Source: Streptomyces akebiae
GTDB lineage: Bacteria > Actinomycetota > Actinomycetes > Streptomycetales > Streptomycetaceae
Reading direction: 5' to 3'
Assembly (NCBI RefSeq): GCF_019599145.1
Contig: NZ_CP080647.1
Coordinates: 8,928,001-8,992,000 of the forward strand
DNA length: 64,000 nucleotides
The notes beneath the pieces are model-generated. The model worked only from the letters and a program-made list of their open reading frames with translations. It searched no databases and was not told the origin of the DNA. Shown one piece after another: positions 15,477 to 24,470 of the stretch. The translations under genes were made by a program, and so were the position numbers. Position 1 is the stretch's first letter. The number at the start of each line of letters is the position of its first letter.

Positions 15477-16745
15477 CTAGCGGACCGCGTTATTGAACTG
15501 CGAGGTGCGCACGAAGGCCAGGGCCCCGACGCCCACCAGCGGCAGCACCGTGACCTGCAGCAGTCCGGCCTGGGCCCAGCCGAAGGAGTCCACCAGCGTG
15601 GCGAAGAGCAGGCCCGAGAACGCCGCCGGCCCGTAGTAGCTGGTGACGAAGAGACCGGAGGCGCGGCCGATCTGCCCGGGGCGCACGGCCCGCTGTATGG
15701 CGCTGTTGGTGTTGGGATAGATGAAGCCCAGCCCGAAGGCGCCCATGAGGAAGGCGAAGACGCACTGCAGGCCCACGCCGGCCTGTGTCTCGTAGATGCA
15801 CACGCTCACGGCGGAGACGGCCACCAGGCTCAGCATCAGCAGGTTGCGCTGGTTGAAGCGGTCGCCGAGCCAGCCGCCGAACACCGCGGTCATGCCGCCG
15901 AAGCCGAGGAGGCTCATGGCCAGGGCGGCCTGCCCCGGGGTGTAGTGCAGCGAGGTGATGAGGTAGGTCGGGTAGAGGCCGAGGAACCCGTAGATGGCGA
16001 CGCCGCTGACGACGGCGTGGACGGCCAGCGCGACGGTGTTGCGGTTGTAGGCGGAGGCCGGCATGTACTCGTACGTCCCGGTCGCGGCGACCTTCTCCAC
16101 GGAGTGCTCCGTCAGGCCCGTCCGCACCAGGAACAGCGAGACGGCGGCGATCAGCAGCCCCGCAGCGCCGAACAGGTAGAACGGCGAGTGCCAGGTCCCG
16201 TGCATGCTCATGAGCTCGACACCGATGAGCGGGGCGATGAAGACGCCGATCGAGTAGCCCACACCGATCACGCCGAAGGCGAGGCCGCGGCGGTGGGCGA
16301 AGAAGGCGCCGATGGCCGCGAAGATGGCGGCGGACTGCATGCCCTCACCGAAGCCGGAGACGACCCGGTACAGGGTCATGTCGGCGAAGCCGGTGGCCAG
16401 TGGTGTGGCCATCGTGCCCAGGGAGTAGATCACGATGCTGGCCAGCAGCACGGTCTTGCGGCGGAAACGGTCCAGGAGGTAGCCGGCGGGAAGGCCGGCC
16501 AGGGCCATGCCCAGGGTGAAGTTCGTGGCCAGCAGCCCGCCCTGCTCCAGGGAGAACCCGTACTCCTCGCGGATGTTGGGCAGCAGGGGCGGGAAGACCT
16601 GGCGGTCCATCGCGTTGACCATGTACGACAGGACGATCAGCAGAAAGCCCACGCCGATCATGGGGCGGGAAAGGGGAGGTCGACCGCTCACCGGTGTTTC
16701 GCCGGCGGGCGTCGCGCTGGTGTCGACCTGCGCTGCGTGAGACAT
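15477..16745 (-). CDS. MFS transporter
   Basis: 422 residues with about 12 hydrophobic membrane segments of the major facilitator superfamily. TM1 begins at VGFLLIVLSYMVNAMDRQVF (about 32-51), a pattern of the ACS/aromatic acid or sugar-acid importers. The loop 2-3 signature is GYLLDRFRRKTVLLAS, and the corresponding second-half loop is GGWLGDRFNQRNLLML. It probably imports an organic acid by proton symport across the cytoplasmic membrane. The ATG at 16745 has AGGAG six bases upstream. It faces away from the D-2-hydroxyacid dehydrogenase gene; the shared 692-base gap holds a LacI-type operator at 17154, so it is a candidate for the substrate importer of this regulon. Confidence 0.9.
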   Translation of the reverse strand: MSHAAQVDTSATPAGETPVSGRPPLSRPMIGVGFLLIVLSYMVNAMDRQVFPPLLPNIREEYGFSLEQGGLLATNFTLGMALAGLPAGYLLDRFRRKTVLLASIVIYSLGTMATPLATGFADMTLYRVVSGFGEGMQSAAIFAAIGAFFAHRRGLAFGVIGVGYSIGVFIAPLIGVELMSMHGTWHSPFYLFGAAGLLIAAVSLFLVRTGLTEHSVEKVAATGTYEYMPASAYNRNTVALAVHAVVSGVAIYGFLGLYPTYLITSLHYTPGQAALAMSLLGFGGMTAVFGGWLGDRFNQRNLLMLSLVAVSAVSVCIYETQAGVGLQCVFAFLMGAFGLGFIYPNTNSAIQRAVRPGQIGRASGLFVTSYYGPAAFSGLLFATLVDSFGWAQAGLLQVTVLPLVGVGALAFVRTSQFNNAVR

Positions 16746-17437
16746 AGCGGCTCCTGATGGGGAAATCGCCGGGGCGTGCCGCGGCGGATCCGTCGCCGTC
16801 CGGGATCGTGTGTGGCCGTCGGGCCGGGGACGTACGGACGATGACGGGAAAGGGCGAGCTGAAACACGGACCGGGCCGGCGACGGCTGTGCGGTCGGCGA
16901 CCGGTGGAATGGGGACGGCGAGGGCTGACGCGCGGTCGGACGCCGCATGCGGAATTCAGCCGGGTACCGCCCGTCGGTGACATCCGTGGCTATGGCGTCT
17001 TCGACAGCTGGACTTCGTGTGGACACTTGTCGGTCACACGGTCGGCGCTGGCCAAAACCATGAAGGGAACTATCGGGCGCGTCAAGATGTGGACCGCGGT
17101 TTTCTCGGGGGCTTTCTGTTGTTTCTGCGGTCTTGACGTCCTGGCGACGGTGAGTGCTATCGTTAGCACCACGTGGCTGTGACACAGTGATTCGACGTGC
17201 CCCGACACCCCGTGATCCGCACCAGGGGCCGACCGCGACGCCCGCCCGGCCACAAGTCGTCGGGCGTCGACGACTTCCATGACCTCACCACCCCGCTCCT
17301 CAAGGCGGCCGACGGCCCTTCGGACGAGTTGTCGGCCGCCCCTTCGGGAGCGGGCAGACCCGCGGCGGACATGACCGCGACCGGGAGCGAGAGCGACCGG
17401 CCCGCCGCGACCGCACGATTCTGCGAGGACACCTGCC
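16746..17437. promoter_or_regulatory. Divergent intergenic region, MFS / hydroxyacid dehydrogenase
   Basis: This gap contains one LacI-type operator (17154-17169) and a GGCGGCCGAC / GTCGGCCGCC hairpin (17304-17340) in the leader of the rightward operon. Open frames here lack good start sites or a recognisable product. The base composition near 17040-17160 is less GC-rich than the genes, as expected for promoters. Confidence 0.5.
17154..17169. promoter_or_regulatory. LacI-type operator 5
   Basis: GTGCTATCGTTAGCAC is a near-perfect palindrome of the TGCTAWCGWTAGCA series. It lies 284 bases upstream of the hydroxyacid dehydrogenase start and 409 bases upstream of the MFS start, placing both transcripts in the presumed LacI regulon. 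Confidence 0.8.
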
Positions 17438-18466
17438 ATGAACCCATCGAGAGACCCGTCGAGGAACCCGTCGAGCCGCCCGGGGACCGTGCTGCTCACC
17501 GACTACGCCTGGCCCGACGACCTCGTCGAGCGTGCGGTCATCGAGGGGGCGGGCCACACCCTGGTCACCGGACCCGCCGAGCCCGCCTCCGCCGAGGCCG
17601 TCGAGGAGCTCGTGGCCGCGCACCGGCCCGACGGGATCCTGACCTGCTGGGCGCCCGTCTCGGCCGCCGCGATCGGCAGCTCGCCGGAGCTGCGGATCGT
17701 GGCCAGGCTCGGCGTCGGCCTCGACAACATCGCCGTGGAGGCCGCCACCGACCGGGGCGTCTGGGTCACCAACGTGCCGGACTACTGCGTCGAGGAGGTC
17801 GCGGACCACGCCGTCGGCATGGTGCTGTCCTGGGCGCGGGGCCTGGCCGTCTTCGACCGGGAGGTCCGCGCGGGACGCTGGGACCCGGCGAGCGCACGCC
17901 TGCGCCGAGTGTCGACGCTGACCTGCGGCGTCGTCGGATACGGGCGCATCGGACGAGCCACCGCGCGGCGGCTCGGAGCGTTCGGCTGCCGCGTCCTGGC
18001 CCACGACCCGCACCCGCCCGCCGACACCCAGGGCGTGGAGATGGCGGGTCTGGAAGAACTGCTGCGCCGCAGCGACGTGGTGATCCTCCACCTGCCGCTC
18101 ACGCCGGAGACGCACCACATCATCGGCGCCGAGGAGCTGGCGCTGATGCCACCGGGCGGCCTGCTGGTCAACGTCAGCCGGGGCGGTCTGGTGGACACCG
18201 ACGCGGTGATCAAGGCACTCGACAGCGGACACCTGGACGGGGCCGCCTTCGACGTCCTGGAGACCGAGCCGCACGTCCCCGACGGACTGCTGGCCCAGCG
18301 GGGCGCGCTGCTCACCCCGCACGTGGCGTTCTCCTCCGACGCCTCGGTCACCGAGCTGCGCCGCCGCGCCGCCGAGGAGGTCGTGCGGATCCTCGCGGGC
18401 GAGGCACCGGCTCACGCCCGCAACAGCCCGAGCGGTCCGGCCACGGGGTCGGGTGACCCGCGATGA
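17438..18466 (+). CDS. D-isomer-specific 2-hydroxyacid dehydrogenase
   Basis: 342 residues of the 2-hydroxyacid/phosphoglycerate dehydrogenase family. The substrate domain has VARLGVGLDNIAVEAATDRG near 88. The NAD-binding loop is CGVVGYGRIGRATARRLGAF near 164-183. The catalytic Arg is in LLVNVSRGGLVDTDAV near 246, Glu in AAFDVLETEPH near 275 and His in LTPHVAFSSDASV near 295, so the active site is complete. It interconverts a 2-oxoacid and a D-2-hydroxyacid with NAD(H). The ATG at 17438 has GAGGAC upstream; residues 2-15 are a low-complexity Pro/Ser/Arg tail. Its stop overlaps the kinase start (ATGA), so the two products are likely made together. Phosphoglycerate dehydrogenase is possible but no ACT domain is present. 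Confidence 0.9.
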   Translation: MNPSRDPSRNPSSRPGTVLLTDYAWPDDLVERAVIEGAGHTLVTGPAEPASAEAVEELVAAHRPDGILTCWAPVSAAAIGSSPELRIVARLGVGLDNIAVEAATDRGVWVTNVPDYCVEEVADHAVGMVLSWARGLAVFDREVRAGRWDPASARLRRVSTLTCGVVGYGRIGRATARRLGAFGCRVLAHDPHPPADTQGVEMAGLEELLRRSDVVILHLPLTPETHHIIGAEELALMPPGGLLVNVSRGGLVDTDAVIKALDSGHLDGAAFDVLETEPHVPDGLLAQRGALLTPHVAFSSDASVTELRRRAAEEVVRILAGEAPAHARNSPSGPATGSGDPR

Positions 18467-19614
18467 GCTCGCCCACCGCGCCGATGAGCCCCATACCGGG
18501 TCCGGACCCGGTCCTGCCCCCGGACCCGGTCCTGCCCCCGGAGGCGGTCCTGCCCCCGGAGGCGGTCCTGCCCCCGGAGGCGGCCCTGCCCCCGGAGGCG
18601 GAGCCGGGCGCCTCTCCCGCCGCCTTCCTGCTCGCCCGCGGTCTTGCCCGACCCGGTGAGGCCGCCCGCTGGACGCCGCTGGCCGGCGGGGTCTCGTCCG
18701 ACCTGTGGCGGGTGGACCTGCCGGGACGCTCGCTCTGCGTGAAGCGGGCGCTGTCCCGGCTGCGGGTCGCCGCCGACTGGCGGGCACCGGTCTCACGCAA
18801 CGCCTACGAATGGGCGTGGATGCGGTTCGCGGCCCGGCACCGGCCCGACAGCGTGCCGGAACTGCTGGCCCACGACGCCGAGGCCGGTCTCTTCGCGATG
18901 GCGTTCCTGCCGCCCGAGCGGTACCCCGTGTGGAAGACGCAGCTGTTCCACGGCCGCGTGGAGGTGACGACCGCCGCGGCCGTCGGGGAACTGCTCGGCA
19001 CCCTGCACGCCGCGAGCGCGAAGGACGCGGATCTCGCCGCGGAGTTCGCCACCGACGACAACTTCCACGCACTGCGCGTCGAGCCGTACCTGCTCGCCAC
19101 CGCGACGGCGCACCCCGAACTGAGCGACCTCCTGCACGGCCTCGCCCGTCGCACGGCCACGACCCACCTCGCCCTGGTGCACGGCGACGTCAGCCCCAAG
19201 AACATCCTCGTCGGCCCGGCCGCGCCCGTACTGCTGGACGCCGAGTGCGCCTGGTACGGAGACCCTGCCTTCGACCTGGCCTTCTGCGTCAACCATCTGC
19301 TGCTCAAGAGCCTGGTGCTGCCGGCGTTCCGGGAGGATCTCCTGCGGTCCGCGCAGGTGCTGGCCGAGCAGTACCTGCGCTGTGTCGACTGGGAGCCACG
19401 GCAGGCACTCGACGCACGGGTGGCGTCCCTGCTGCCGGCGTTGCTGCTCGCGCGCGTGGACGGCAAGTCCCCCGCGGAGTACCTCACGGACGACCGGCAC
19501 CGACAGTTCGTACGCGTGGCCGCCACGGCCCTGCTGCGGTCGCCGCTCCCGACGACGGCGGACCTGCTGACCACCTGGACGAAGGCACTCGACGGCTCGA
19601 CCGACACGGCCTGA
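18463..19614 (+). CDS. Aminoglycoside phosphotransferase (APH)-fold small-molecule kinase
   Basis: 383 residues of the APH/choline-kinase-like superfamily. The catalytic loop is LALVHGDVSPKNILV near 236-250 (His-Gly-Asp with the conserved Asn), followed by the metal-binding Asp in VLLDAECAWYGDPAFDLAF. The N-lobe has PLAGGVSSDLWRVDL and CVKRAL, with the nucleotide-binding Lys. Residues 17-46 are five Pro-rich hexapeptides of the type VLPPEA, probably a disordered tail. The ATG overlaps the stop of the hydroxyacid dehydrogenase (ATGA). Coupling to that enzyme argues for phosphorylating a hydroxyacid or related metabolite rather than an antibiotic, but this is inference; antibiotic resistance cannot be excluded. 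Confidence 0.82.
   Translation: MSSPTAPMSPIPGPDPVLPPDPVLPPEAVLPPEAVLPPEAALPPEAEPGASPAAFLLARGLARPGEAARWTPLAGGVSSDLWRVDLPGRSLCVKRALSRLRVAADWRAPVSRNAYEWAWMRFAARHRPDSVPELLAHDAEAGLFAMAFLPPERYPVWKTQLFHGRVEVTTAAAVGELLGTLHAASAKDADLAAEFATDDNFHALRVEPYLLATATAHPELSDLLHGLARRTATTHLALVHGDVSPKNILVGPAAPVLLDAECAWYGDPAFDLAFCVNHLLLKSLVLPAFREDLLRSAQVLAEQYLRCVDWEPRQALDARVASLLPALLLARVDGKSPAEYLTDDRHRQFVRVAATALLRSPLPTTADLLTTWTKALDGSTDTA
18511..18600 (+). repeat. In-frame 18-bp tandem repeat (5 units)
   Basis: Five consecutive 18-bp units inside the kinase gene encode VLPPDP, three copies of VLPPEA, and ALPPEA. The unit length is a multiple of three, so copy-number change would keep the frame and only alter the length of the N-terminal tail. 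Confidence 0.9.
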
Positions 19615-19633
19615 CCCGACCGAGGAGAGACAC

Positions 19634-20164
19634 ATGCGCAGAGTTGTCACCGGGCACGACGAGCACGGCAGATCGGTCGTCGTCAGCGACGGCCCCGTCC
19701 CCCGCAGCCGGGAGTTCACCAGCCTGCCGGGCTGGGTCTCCCGTCTGCCATGGGCCACGGAACCCGGCGAGCCGGTCGGCCGGACCGGCGAGGACCCCAC
19801 GCCGAAGGTCACCAGCCTCCTCCCGGCGCCGGGCGGCACGCGGTTCATCGTGCTCACCATCCCGCCGGACAGCGCGATGGCCGACCCGTCCTTCGACCCC
19901 GTCGCCTTCGACCGGGAACAACGGGCGGACTCGCCCGGCATCGCCGAGCTCATGGAGCCCGACGGCATGCACACCACGCCGACCGTGGACTACGGCATCG
20001 TGCTGCACGGCGACATCGTCCTCGAACTCGACGACGGCCACCGCACCCCCCTCTCGACCGGCGACATCGTGATCCAGAACGGCACCCGCCACAGCTGGCG
20101 CAACCTCGGCGACCAGCCGGTCACGATGGCCTTCGTCCTCGTCGGAGCGGAGCGCGAGGACTGA
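19634..20164 (+). CDS. Cupin-domain protein
   Basis: 176 residues. The C-terminal half (about 110-172) is a single cupin barrel: HTTPTVDYGIVLHGDIVLEL, then LSTGDIVIQNGTRHSWRNLG and VTMAFVLVGAE. Metal-ligand-like residues are seen at HTTPTVDYG and the His of RHSWRN. The N-terminal half has no recognised domain. The ATG at 19634 follows GAGGAGAG and lies 19 bases after the kinase stop, so it is the third gene of the LacI-linked operon. Similar cupins accompany aromatic and acid catabolism genes and may be isomerases, dioxygenases or ligand-binding proteins; the reaction is unknown. Confidence 0.8.
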   Translation: MRRVVTGHDEHGRSVVVSDGPVPRSREFTSLPGWVSRLPWATEPGEPVGRTGEDPTPKVTSLLPAPGGTRFIVLTIPPDSAMADPSFDPVAFDREQRADSPGIAELMEPDGMHTTPTVDYGIVLHGDIVLELDDGHRTPLSTGDIVIQNGTRHSWRNLGDQPVTMAFVLVGAERED

Positions 20165-20242
20165 ACCGGGTCGCCCGGGTCCGGACCACCGCCGACGCGC
20201 GGCACCGTCCGGACCACGTCCTCTCGGGGGCGGAAGCCCTTG

Positions 20243-21103
20243 TCAGGCGTCGTAGGTGTGGAAACCGCGGCCGCTCTTGCGGCCGAGGTGGCCTGCGGCG
20301 ACCATCCGGCGCAGGAGGGCGGGAGGCGCGTACAGCGGCTCCTTGAACTCCTCGTACATCGACTCCGCCACGGACTGCGCCGTGTCCAGGCCGATGAGGT
20401 CGAGCAGGCGCAACGGCCCCATCGGGTGGGCGCATCCGAGTTCCATGCCCCGGTCGATGTCCTCCGGCCGCGCGGCGCCCGACTCCACCATCCGTACCGC
20501 GCTGAGAAGGTAGGGCACCAGGAGGGCGTTGACGACGAAGCCGGAGCGGTCGGGCGCCTGGATGGCCTGTTTGCCCAACTGCTCGGCCAGGCCGCGGGTG
20601 CGCCGCACGGTGTCCGCGCCGGTGGTCAGAGCGGGAATGAGCTCGACCAACCGCTGTACGGGCACGGGGTTGAAGAAGTGCATGCCGATGACCTGCGCGG
20701 GTCGCTCGGTGACGACGGCGAGATCGACGACGGGGATCGAGGAGGTGTTGGTGGCCAGGACCGCCGCGGGGTCCTCGACCGCTTTGTCCAGGGTGCGCAG
20801 GACGTCGGCCTTGATGTCGCGGTTCTCGGCGACGGCCTCGATGACGAACTGGCGGTCGGCCATGTCGCTGAGGTCATGGGTGAAGGACAGCCGGGCGAGG
20901 GCCTGGTCTCGCTGCTCCTCGCCGAGCTTGCCGCGCCGTACGCCTCGGTCCAGGGAGGCGGTGAGTCGGCGGCGGCCTGCCTCTAGCGCGTCCGGTGTGG
21001 CCTCGGCCACACGGACGTCGATGCCGACGCGGGCGGCGACTTCGGCGATGCCGGAGCCCATGAGGCCGCATCCGACGACGCCGAGCCGGGTGACGGGATC
21101 CAT
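20243..21103 (-). CDS. 3-hydroxyacyl-CoA dehydrogenase (second copy)
   Basis: 286 residues and close in pattern to the protein at 6891-7757. The NAD-binding loop is LGVVGCGLMGSGIAEVAARV near residue 7. The active-site region reads TNTSSIPVVDLAVV and MHFFNPVPVQRLVELIP, and the C-terminal domain has DRSGFVVNALLVPYLLSAVR and the ELGCAHPMGPLRLLDLIGLD motif. The ATG at 21103 has AGGAC upstream. It lies 44 bases downstream of the IcmF stop on the same strand, so the two probably form an operon. Together they would carry branched or C4 acyl-CoA through rearrangement and then 3-hydroxy oxidation; the chain specificity is unknown. Confidence 0.92.
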   Translation of the reverse strand: MDPVTRLGVVGCGLMGSGIAEVAARVGIDVRVAEATPDALEAGRRRLTASLDRGVRRGKLGEEQRDQALARLSFTHDLSDMADRQFVIEAVAENRDIKADVLRTLDKAVEDPAAVLATNTSSIPVVDLAVVTERPAQVIGMHFFNPVPVQRLVELIPALTTGADTVRRTRGLAEQLGKQAIQAPDRSGFVVNALLVPYLLSAVRMVESGAARPEDIDRGMELGCAHPMGPLRLLDLIGLDTAQSVAESMYEEFKEPLYAPPALLRRMVAAGHLGRKSGRGFHTYDA

Positions 21104-21147
21104 CTGAGGTCCTCTCTGATGAGCCGCTACGTGGTCCACGGGCTGGA

Positions 21148-24100
21148 TCACACGTTGCGGCGGTACTGGCCGCCGACCTCGAAGAAAGCCTCGGTGATCT
21201 GCTCGAGCGAGCAGACCCTGGCGGCGTCCATGAGTACGGCGAAGACGTTGCGGCCGTCCATGGCCGCGTCCTTGAGGGCGGTCAGGGCCGTGTGGGCGTC
21301 GTCGCGATGGCGCGACTGACAGGTGCGCACGCGTCGCAGCTGGGACTGCTTCTCGTCCTCGGTCGCGCGCGCCAGCTCGATGACACCCGGCTCGGCCGTG
21401 TCGGCGTGGGCGTTGCGGAAGGTGTTGACGCCGATGATGGGCAGGGTGCCGTCGTGCTTGCGCTGCTCGTAGAGCATCGACTCGTCCTGGATACGGCCCC
21501 TCTGGTAGCCGGTCTCCATGGCACCGAGGACGCCGCCGCGCTCGCTGATCCGCTCGAACTCCAGGAGCACCGCTTCCTCGACCAGGTCGGTGAGCTCGTC
21601 GATGACGAACGAACCCTGCAGCGGGTTCTCGTTCATGGCCAGGCCCCACTCCCGGTTGATGATCAGCTGGATGGCCAGGGCCCTGCGGACCGAGTCCTCG
21701 GTGGGGGTGGTGACCGCCTCGTCGTAGGCGTTGGTGTGCAGGCTGTTGCAGTTGTCGTAGATCGCGATGAGTGCCTGCAGCGTCGTGCGGATGTCGTTGA
21801 AGTTCATCTCCTGGGCGTGCAGGGAGCGGCCGGAGGTCTGCACGTGGTACTTCAGCTTCTGGGAGCGCTCGCCCGCCCCGTACTTGTCCTTCATCGCGAC
21901 GGCCCAGATACGGCGGGCGACCCGGCCGAGGACGGAGTACTCGGGGTCCATGCCGTTGGAGAAGAAGAACGACAGGTTCGGGGCGAAGTCGTCGACGTCC
22001 ATGCCCCGGGCGAGGTAGGCCTCGACGTAGGTGAACCCGTTGGCCAGGGTGAACGCCAGCTGGCTGATGGGGTTCGCCCCGGCCTCGGCGATGTGATAGC
22101 CGGAGATCGACACCGAGTAGAAGTTGCGGACCCTGTTCGTGATGAACCACTCCTGGATGTCGGCCATCATCCGCAGCGAGAACTCGGTGGAGAACAGGCA
22201 GGTGTTCTGGCCCTGGTCCTCCTTGAGGATGTCGGCCTGCACCGTGCCGCGTACGTTCGCCAGCGCGTGCGCGCGCAGCTCGGCCGCCTCGTCCGGCGAC
22301 GGATCGCGGCCCTCGGCGGCGCGGAACCTGTCGGTCTGCTGGTCGATGACGGTGTTGAGGAAGAACGCCAGGATGGTCGGCGCTGGTCCGTTGATGGTCA
22401 TCGAGACCGACGTGGTGGGAGCGACGAGGTCGAAGCCGTCGTAGAGCGCCTTCATGTCGTCCAGCGTGGCCACCGACACACCGGAGGTGCCGACCTTGCC
22501 GTAGATGTCGGGACGTTCGTCCGGGTCGCGGCCGTAGAGCGTCACCGAGTCGAAGGCGGTGGACAGCCGGGTGGCCGGCTGACCCTCGGAGAGCAGCTTG
22601 AACCGGCGGTTGGTGCGGAACGGATCGCCCTCGCCGGCGAACATCCGCGCCGGGTCCTCGCCGTCGCGCTTGAAGGGGAACACCCCGGCCGTGAAGGGGA
22701 AGTAGCCCGGCAGGTTCTCCCGGCGCCAGAACCGCACCAGTTCCCCGTGGTCGGAGAACCGGGGCAGGGCGACGCGAGGGACCTTGTTCCCCGACAGGGA
22801 CTCGCGGGTCAGCCGGGTGCGGATCTCCTTGTCGCGGACCTTCACCACCTGCTCGTCGCCGGAGTAGGAGGCGATGACGGCGGGCCATGCGCCGATCTGC
22901 TCCCTGACCTCGTGCGGGAGCCGCCTGACGGCGTCGTCGAGCAGCGTCCGGACGTTCCCCGCGTCGGAGCCCGCCTCGACGAGCTCGGCCTCGACCGCCT
23001 CCAGTCGCTGCACCCGCCGGGCCGCCTCGGCCAGCCTCCCGGTGTCCGCGTGGTACGTGCGGACGGTGTCGGTGATCTCGGCGAGATAGCGCACCCGGTC
23101 GGCCGGGACCACCTGGCGGATGCCCGAGGAGTGGCGCACGTCGACCGGTACCAGCGCGCCCTCGGACAGCGCCAGCCCCTTCCCGGCCAGGTCGGTCCGC
23201 AGGTGCTGGTAGAGCGCGGTGACCCCGTCGTCGTTGAAGGTCGCCGCCGAGGTGCCGTACACCGGCATGTCCTCGGGCCGCTTGTCGAACGCCTCCCGGT
23301 TGCGGACCAGTTGGCGGCCCACGTCGCGCAGGGCGTCCTTGGCGCCACGCCGCTCGAACTTGTTGATCGCCACGACGTCGGCGAAGTCGAGCATGTCGAT
23401 CTTCTCCAGCTGCGAGGCGGCACCGAACTCCGGTGTCATGACGTACAGCGAGGTGTCCACGAACGGCACGATCGCCGCGTCGCCCTGGCCGATGCCCGGC
23501 GTCTCGACGATCACCAGGTCGAACCCGGCGGCCTTCACGACGTCGATCACGTCGGACAGGTGCTCGGGCAGCTCGTGGCTGCCGCGGGTGGCCAGACTCC
23601 GGAAGAACACCCGGTCCCCGTCCAGGGAGTTCATCCGGATCCGGTCGCCGAGCAACGCGCCGCCGCCACGGCGACGGGTCGGGTCGACCGCGATCACCGC
23701 GGTCCGCAGCTTGTCCCGCTGGTCGACCCGGAAGCGGCGCACCAACTCGTCGGTCAGCGAGGACTTGCCCGAGCCGCCGGTGCCGGTGATGCCCAGCACC
23801 GGCACGACCCGGGCCGCGGCGGCGGCGCGCAGGCGCTCCAGGAAGTCGGGAGGCAGCTTGCCGAGTTCGGCGCCGGTGATGGCGCGGGCGATCGCGAACC
23901 GGTCACCGGCGAGTACGGCGGCCGCGTCGGCCGGCCTGTCGTCCCAGAGGTCGAAGTCGCAGTCCCGCACCACCGAGTTGACCATCCCGGCCAGGCCCAT
24001 CCGCTGCCCGTCCTCCGGGGAGAAGATGGTCACCCCGCTCCCGCGCAACCGGGCGATCTCGGCGGGCACGATGACGCCGCCTCCGCCGCCCACCACCCGG

Positions 24101-24378
24101 ATGTGCTCCGCTCCCTGCGCGCGCAGCGACTCGACCAGGTACTCGAAGTACTCGACGTGCCCGCCCTGGTAGGAGGAGACCGCCACACCGTGCGCGTCCT
24201 CCTCCAGCGCCGCGTCCACGACCTCCCGCACCGACCGGTTGTGTCCGAGGTGGATCACCTCGGCGCCCTGGGACTGGAAGATCCGCCTCATGATGTTGAT
24301 CGACGCGTCGTGCCCGTCGAACAGAGCCGAAGCGGTGACCAGGCGGACGGGGTGCACGGGTCGATGCTGATCGCTCAT
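21148..24378 (-). CDS. icmF: Fused isobutyryl-CoA mutase, adenosylcobalamin-dependent (IcmF)
   Basis: 1076 residues, the length of IcmF. Domain order: B12-binding (about 10-150; [15 protein letters not shown]), MeaI-type G-protein chaperone (about 160-420; [29 protein letters not shown]), linker, then the mutase large domain (about 560-1070). The substrate region carries [17 protein letters not shown] and [19 protein letters not shown], the isobutyryl-type pattern rather than the methylmalonyl-CoA mutase pattern. It interconverts isobutyryl- and n-butyryl-CoA; some relatives also handle isovaleryl/pivalyl-CoA. The ATG at 24378 follows GGAAGG. An 18-bp palindrome lies at 24433, just upstream. 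The fusion lets it repair its own cofactor, so separate mutase and chaperone genes are not needed. Confidence 0.93.
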   Translation of the reverse strand: MSDQHRPVHPVRLVTASALFDGHDASINIMRRIFQSQGAEVIHLGHNRSVREVVDAALEEDAHGVAVSSYQGGHVEYFEYLVESLRAQGAEHIRVVGGGGGVIVPAEIARLRGSGVTIFSPEDGQRMGLAGMVNSVVRDCDFDLWDDRPADAAAVLAGDRFAIARAITGAELGKLPPDFLERLRAAAAARVVPVLGITGTGGSGKSSLTDELVRRFRVDQRDKLRTAVIAVDPTRRRGGGALLGDRIRMNSLDGDRVFFRSLATRGSHELPEHLSDVIDVVKAAGFDLVIVETPGIGQGDAAIVPFVDTSLYVMTPEFGAASQLEKIDMLDFADVVAINKFERRGAKDALRDVGRQLVRNREAFDKRPEDMPVYGTSAATFNDDGVTALYQHLRTDLAGKGLALSEGALVPVDVRHSSGIRQVVPADRVRYLAEITDTVRTYHADTGRLAEAARRVQRLEAVEAELVEAGSDAGNVRTLLDDAVRRLPHEVREQIGAWPAVIASYSGDEQVVKVRDKEIRTRLTRESLSGNKVPRVALPRFSDHGELVRFWRRENLPGYFPFTAGVFPFKRDGEDPARMFAGEGDPFRTNRRFKLLSEGQPATRLSTAFDSVTLYGRDPDERPDIYGKVGTSGVSVATLDDMKALYDGFDLVAPTTSVSMTINGPAPTILAFFLNTVIDQQTDRFRAAEGRDPSPDEAAELRAHALANVRGTVQADILKEDQGQNTCLFSTEFSLRMMADIQEWFITNRVRNFYSVSISGYHIAEAGANPISQLAFTLANGFTYVEAYLARGMDVDDFAPNLSFFFSNGMDPEYSVLGRVARRIWAVAMKDKYGAGERSQKLKYHVQTSGRSLHAQEMNFNDIRTTLQALIAIYDNCNSLHTNAYDEAVTTPTEDSVRRALAIQLIINREWGLAMNENPLQGSFVIDELTDLVEEAVLLEFERISERGGVLGAMETGYQRGRIQDESMLYEQRKHDGTLPIIGVNTFRNAHADTAEPGVIELARATEDEKQSQLRRVRTCQSRHRDDAHTALTALKDAAMDGRNVFAVLMDAARVCSLEQITEAFFEVGGQYRRNV

Positions 24379-24432
24379 GAGGGCCTTCCCGGGCAGGGTG
24401 GGGTGCTGCAGGACGAAAGAGGTACGAAGAAA

Positions 24433-24450
24433 TACTAGGACGTCCTAGTA
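24433..24450. promoter_or_regulatory. 18-bp perfect palindrome upstream of icmF
   Basis: TACTAGGACGTCCTAGTA is fully self-complementary and AT-richer than its surroundings. It lies 55 bases before the icmF start, in the promoter region, and has the size and symmetry of a TetR-family operator. No regulator gene is adjacent. Confidence 0.75.
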
Positions 24451-24470
24451 AATTGCGGAGGTGATCGCTG

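Noticed and set aside
18463..19614. Aminoglycoside resistance gene
   Set aside because: The APH fold alone does not show antibiotic activity, and coupling to a hydroxyacid dehydrogenase under LacI-type control favours a metabolic kinase.
21292..24438. A 1048-codon open frame on the + strand opposite icmF
   Set aside because: It is a high-GC antisense shadow: the opposite frame has all IcmF motifs, while this one is rich in Val/Gly/Arg/His without any domain.
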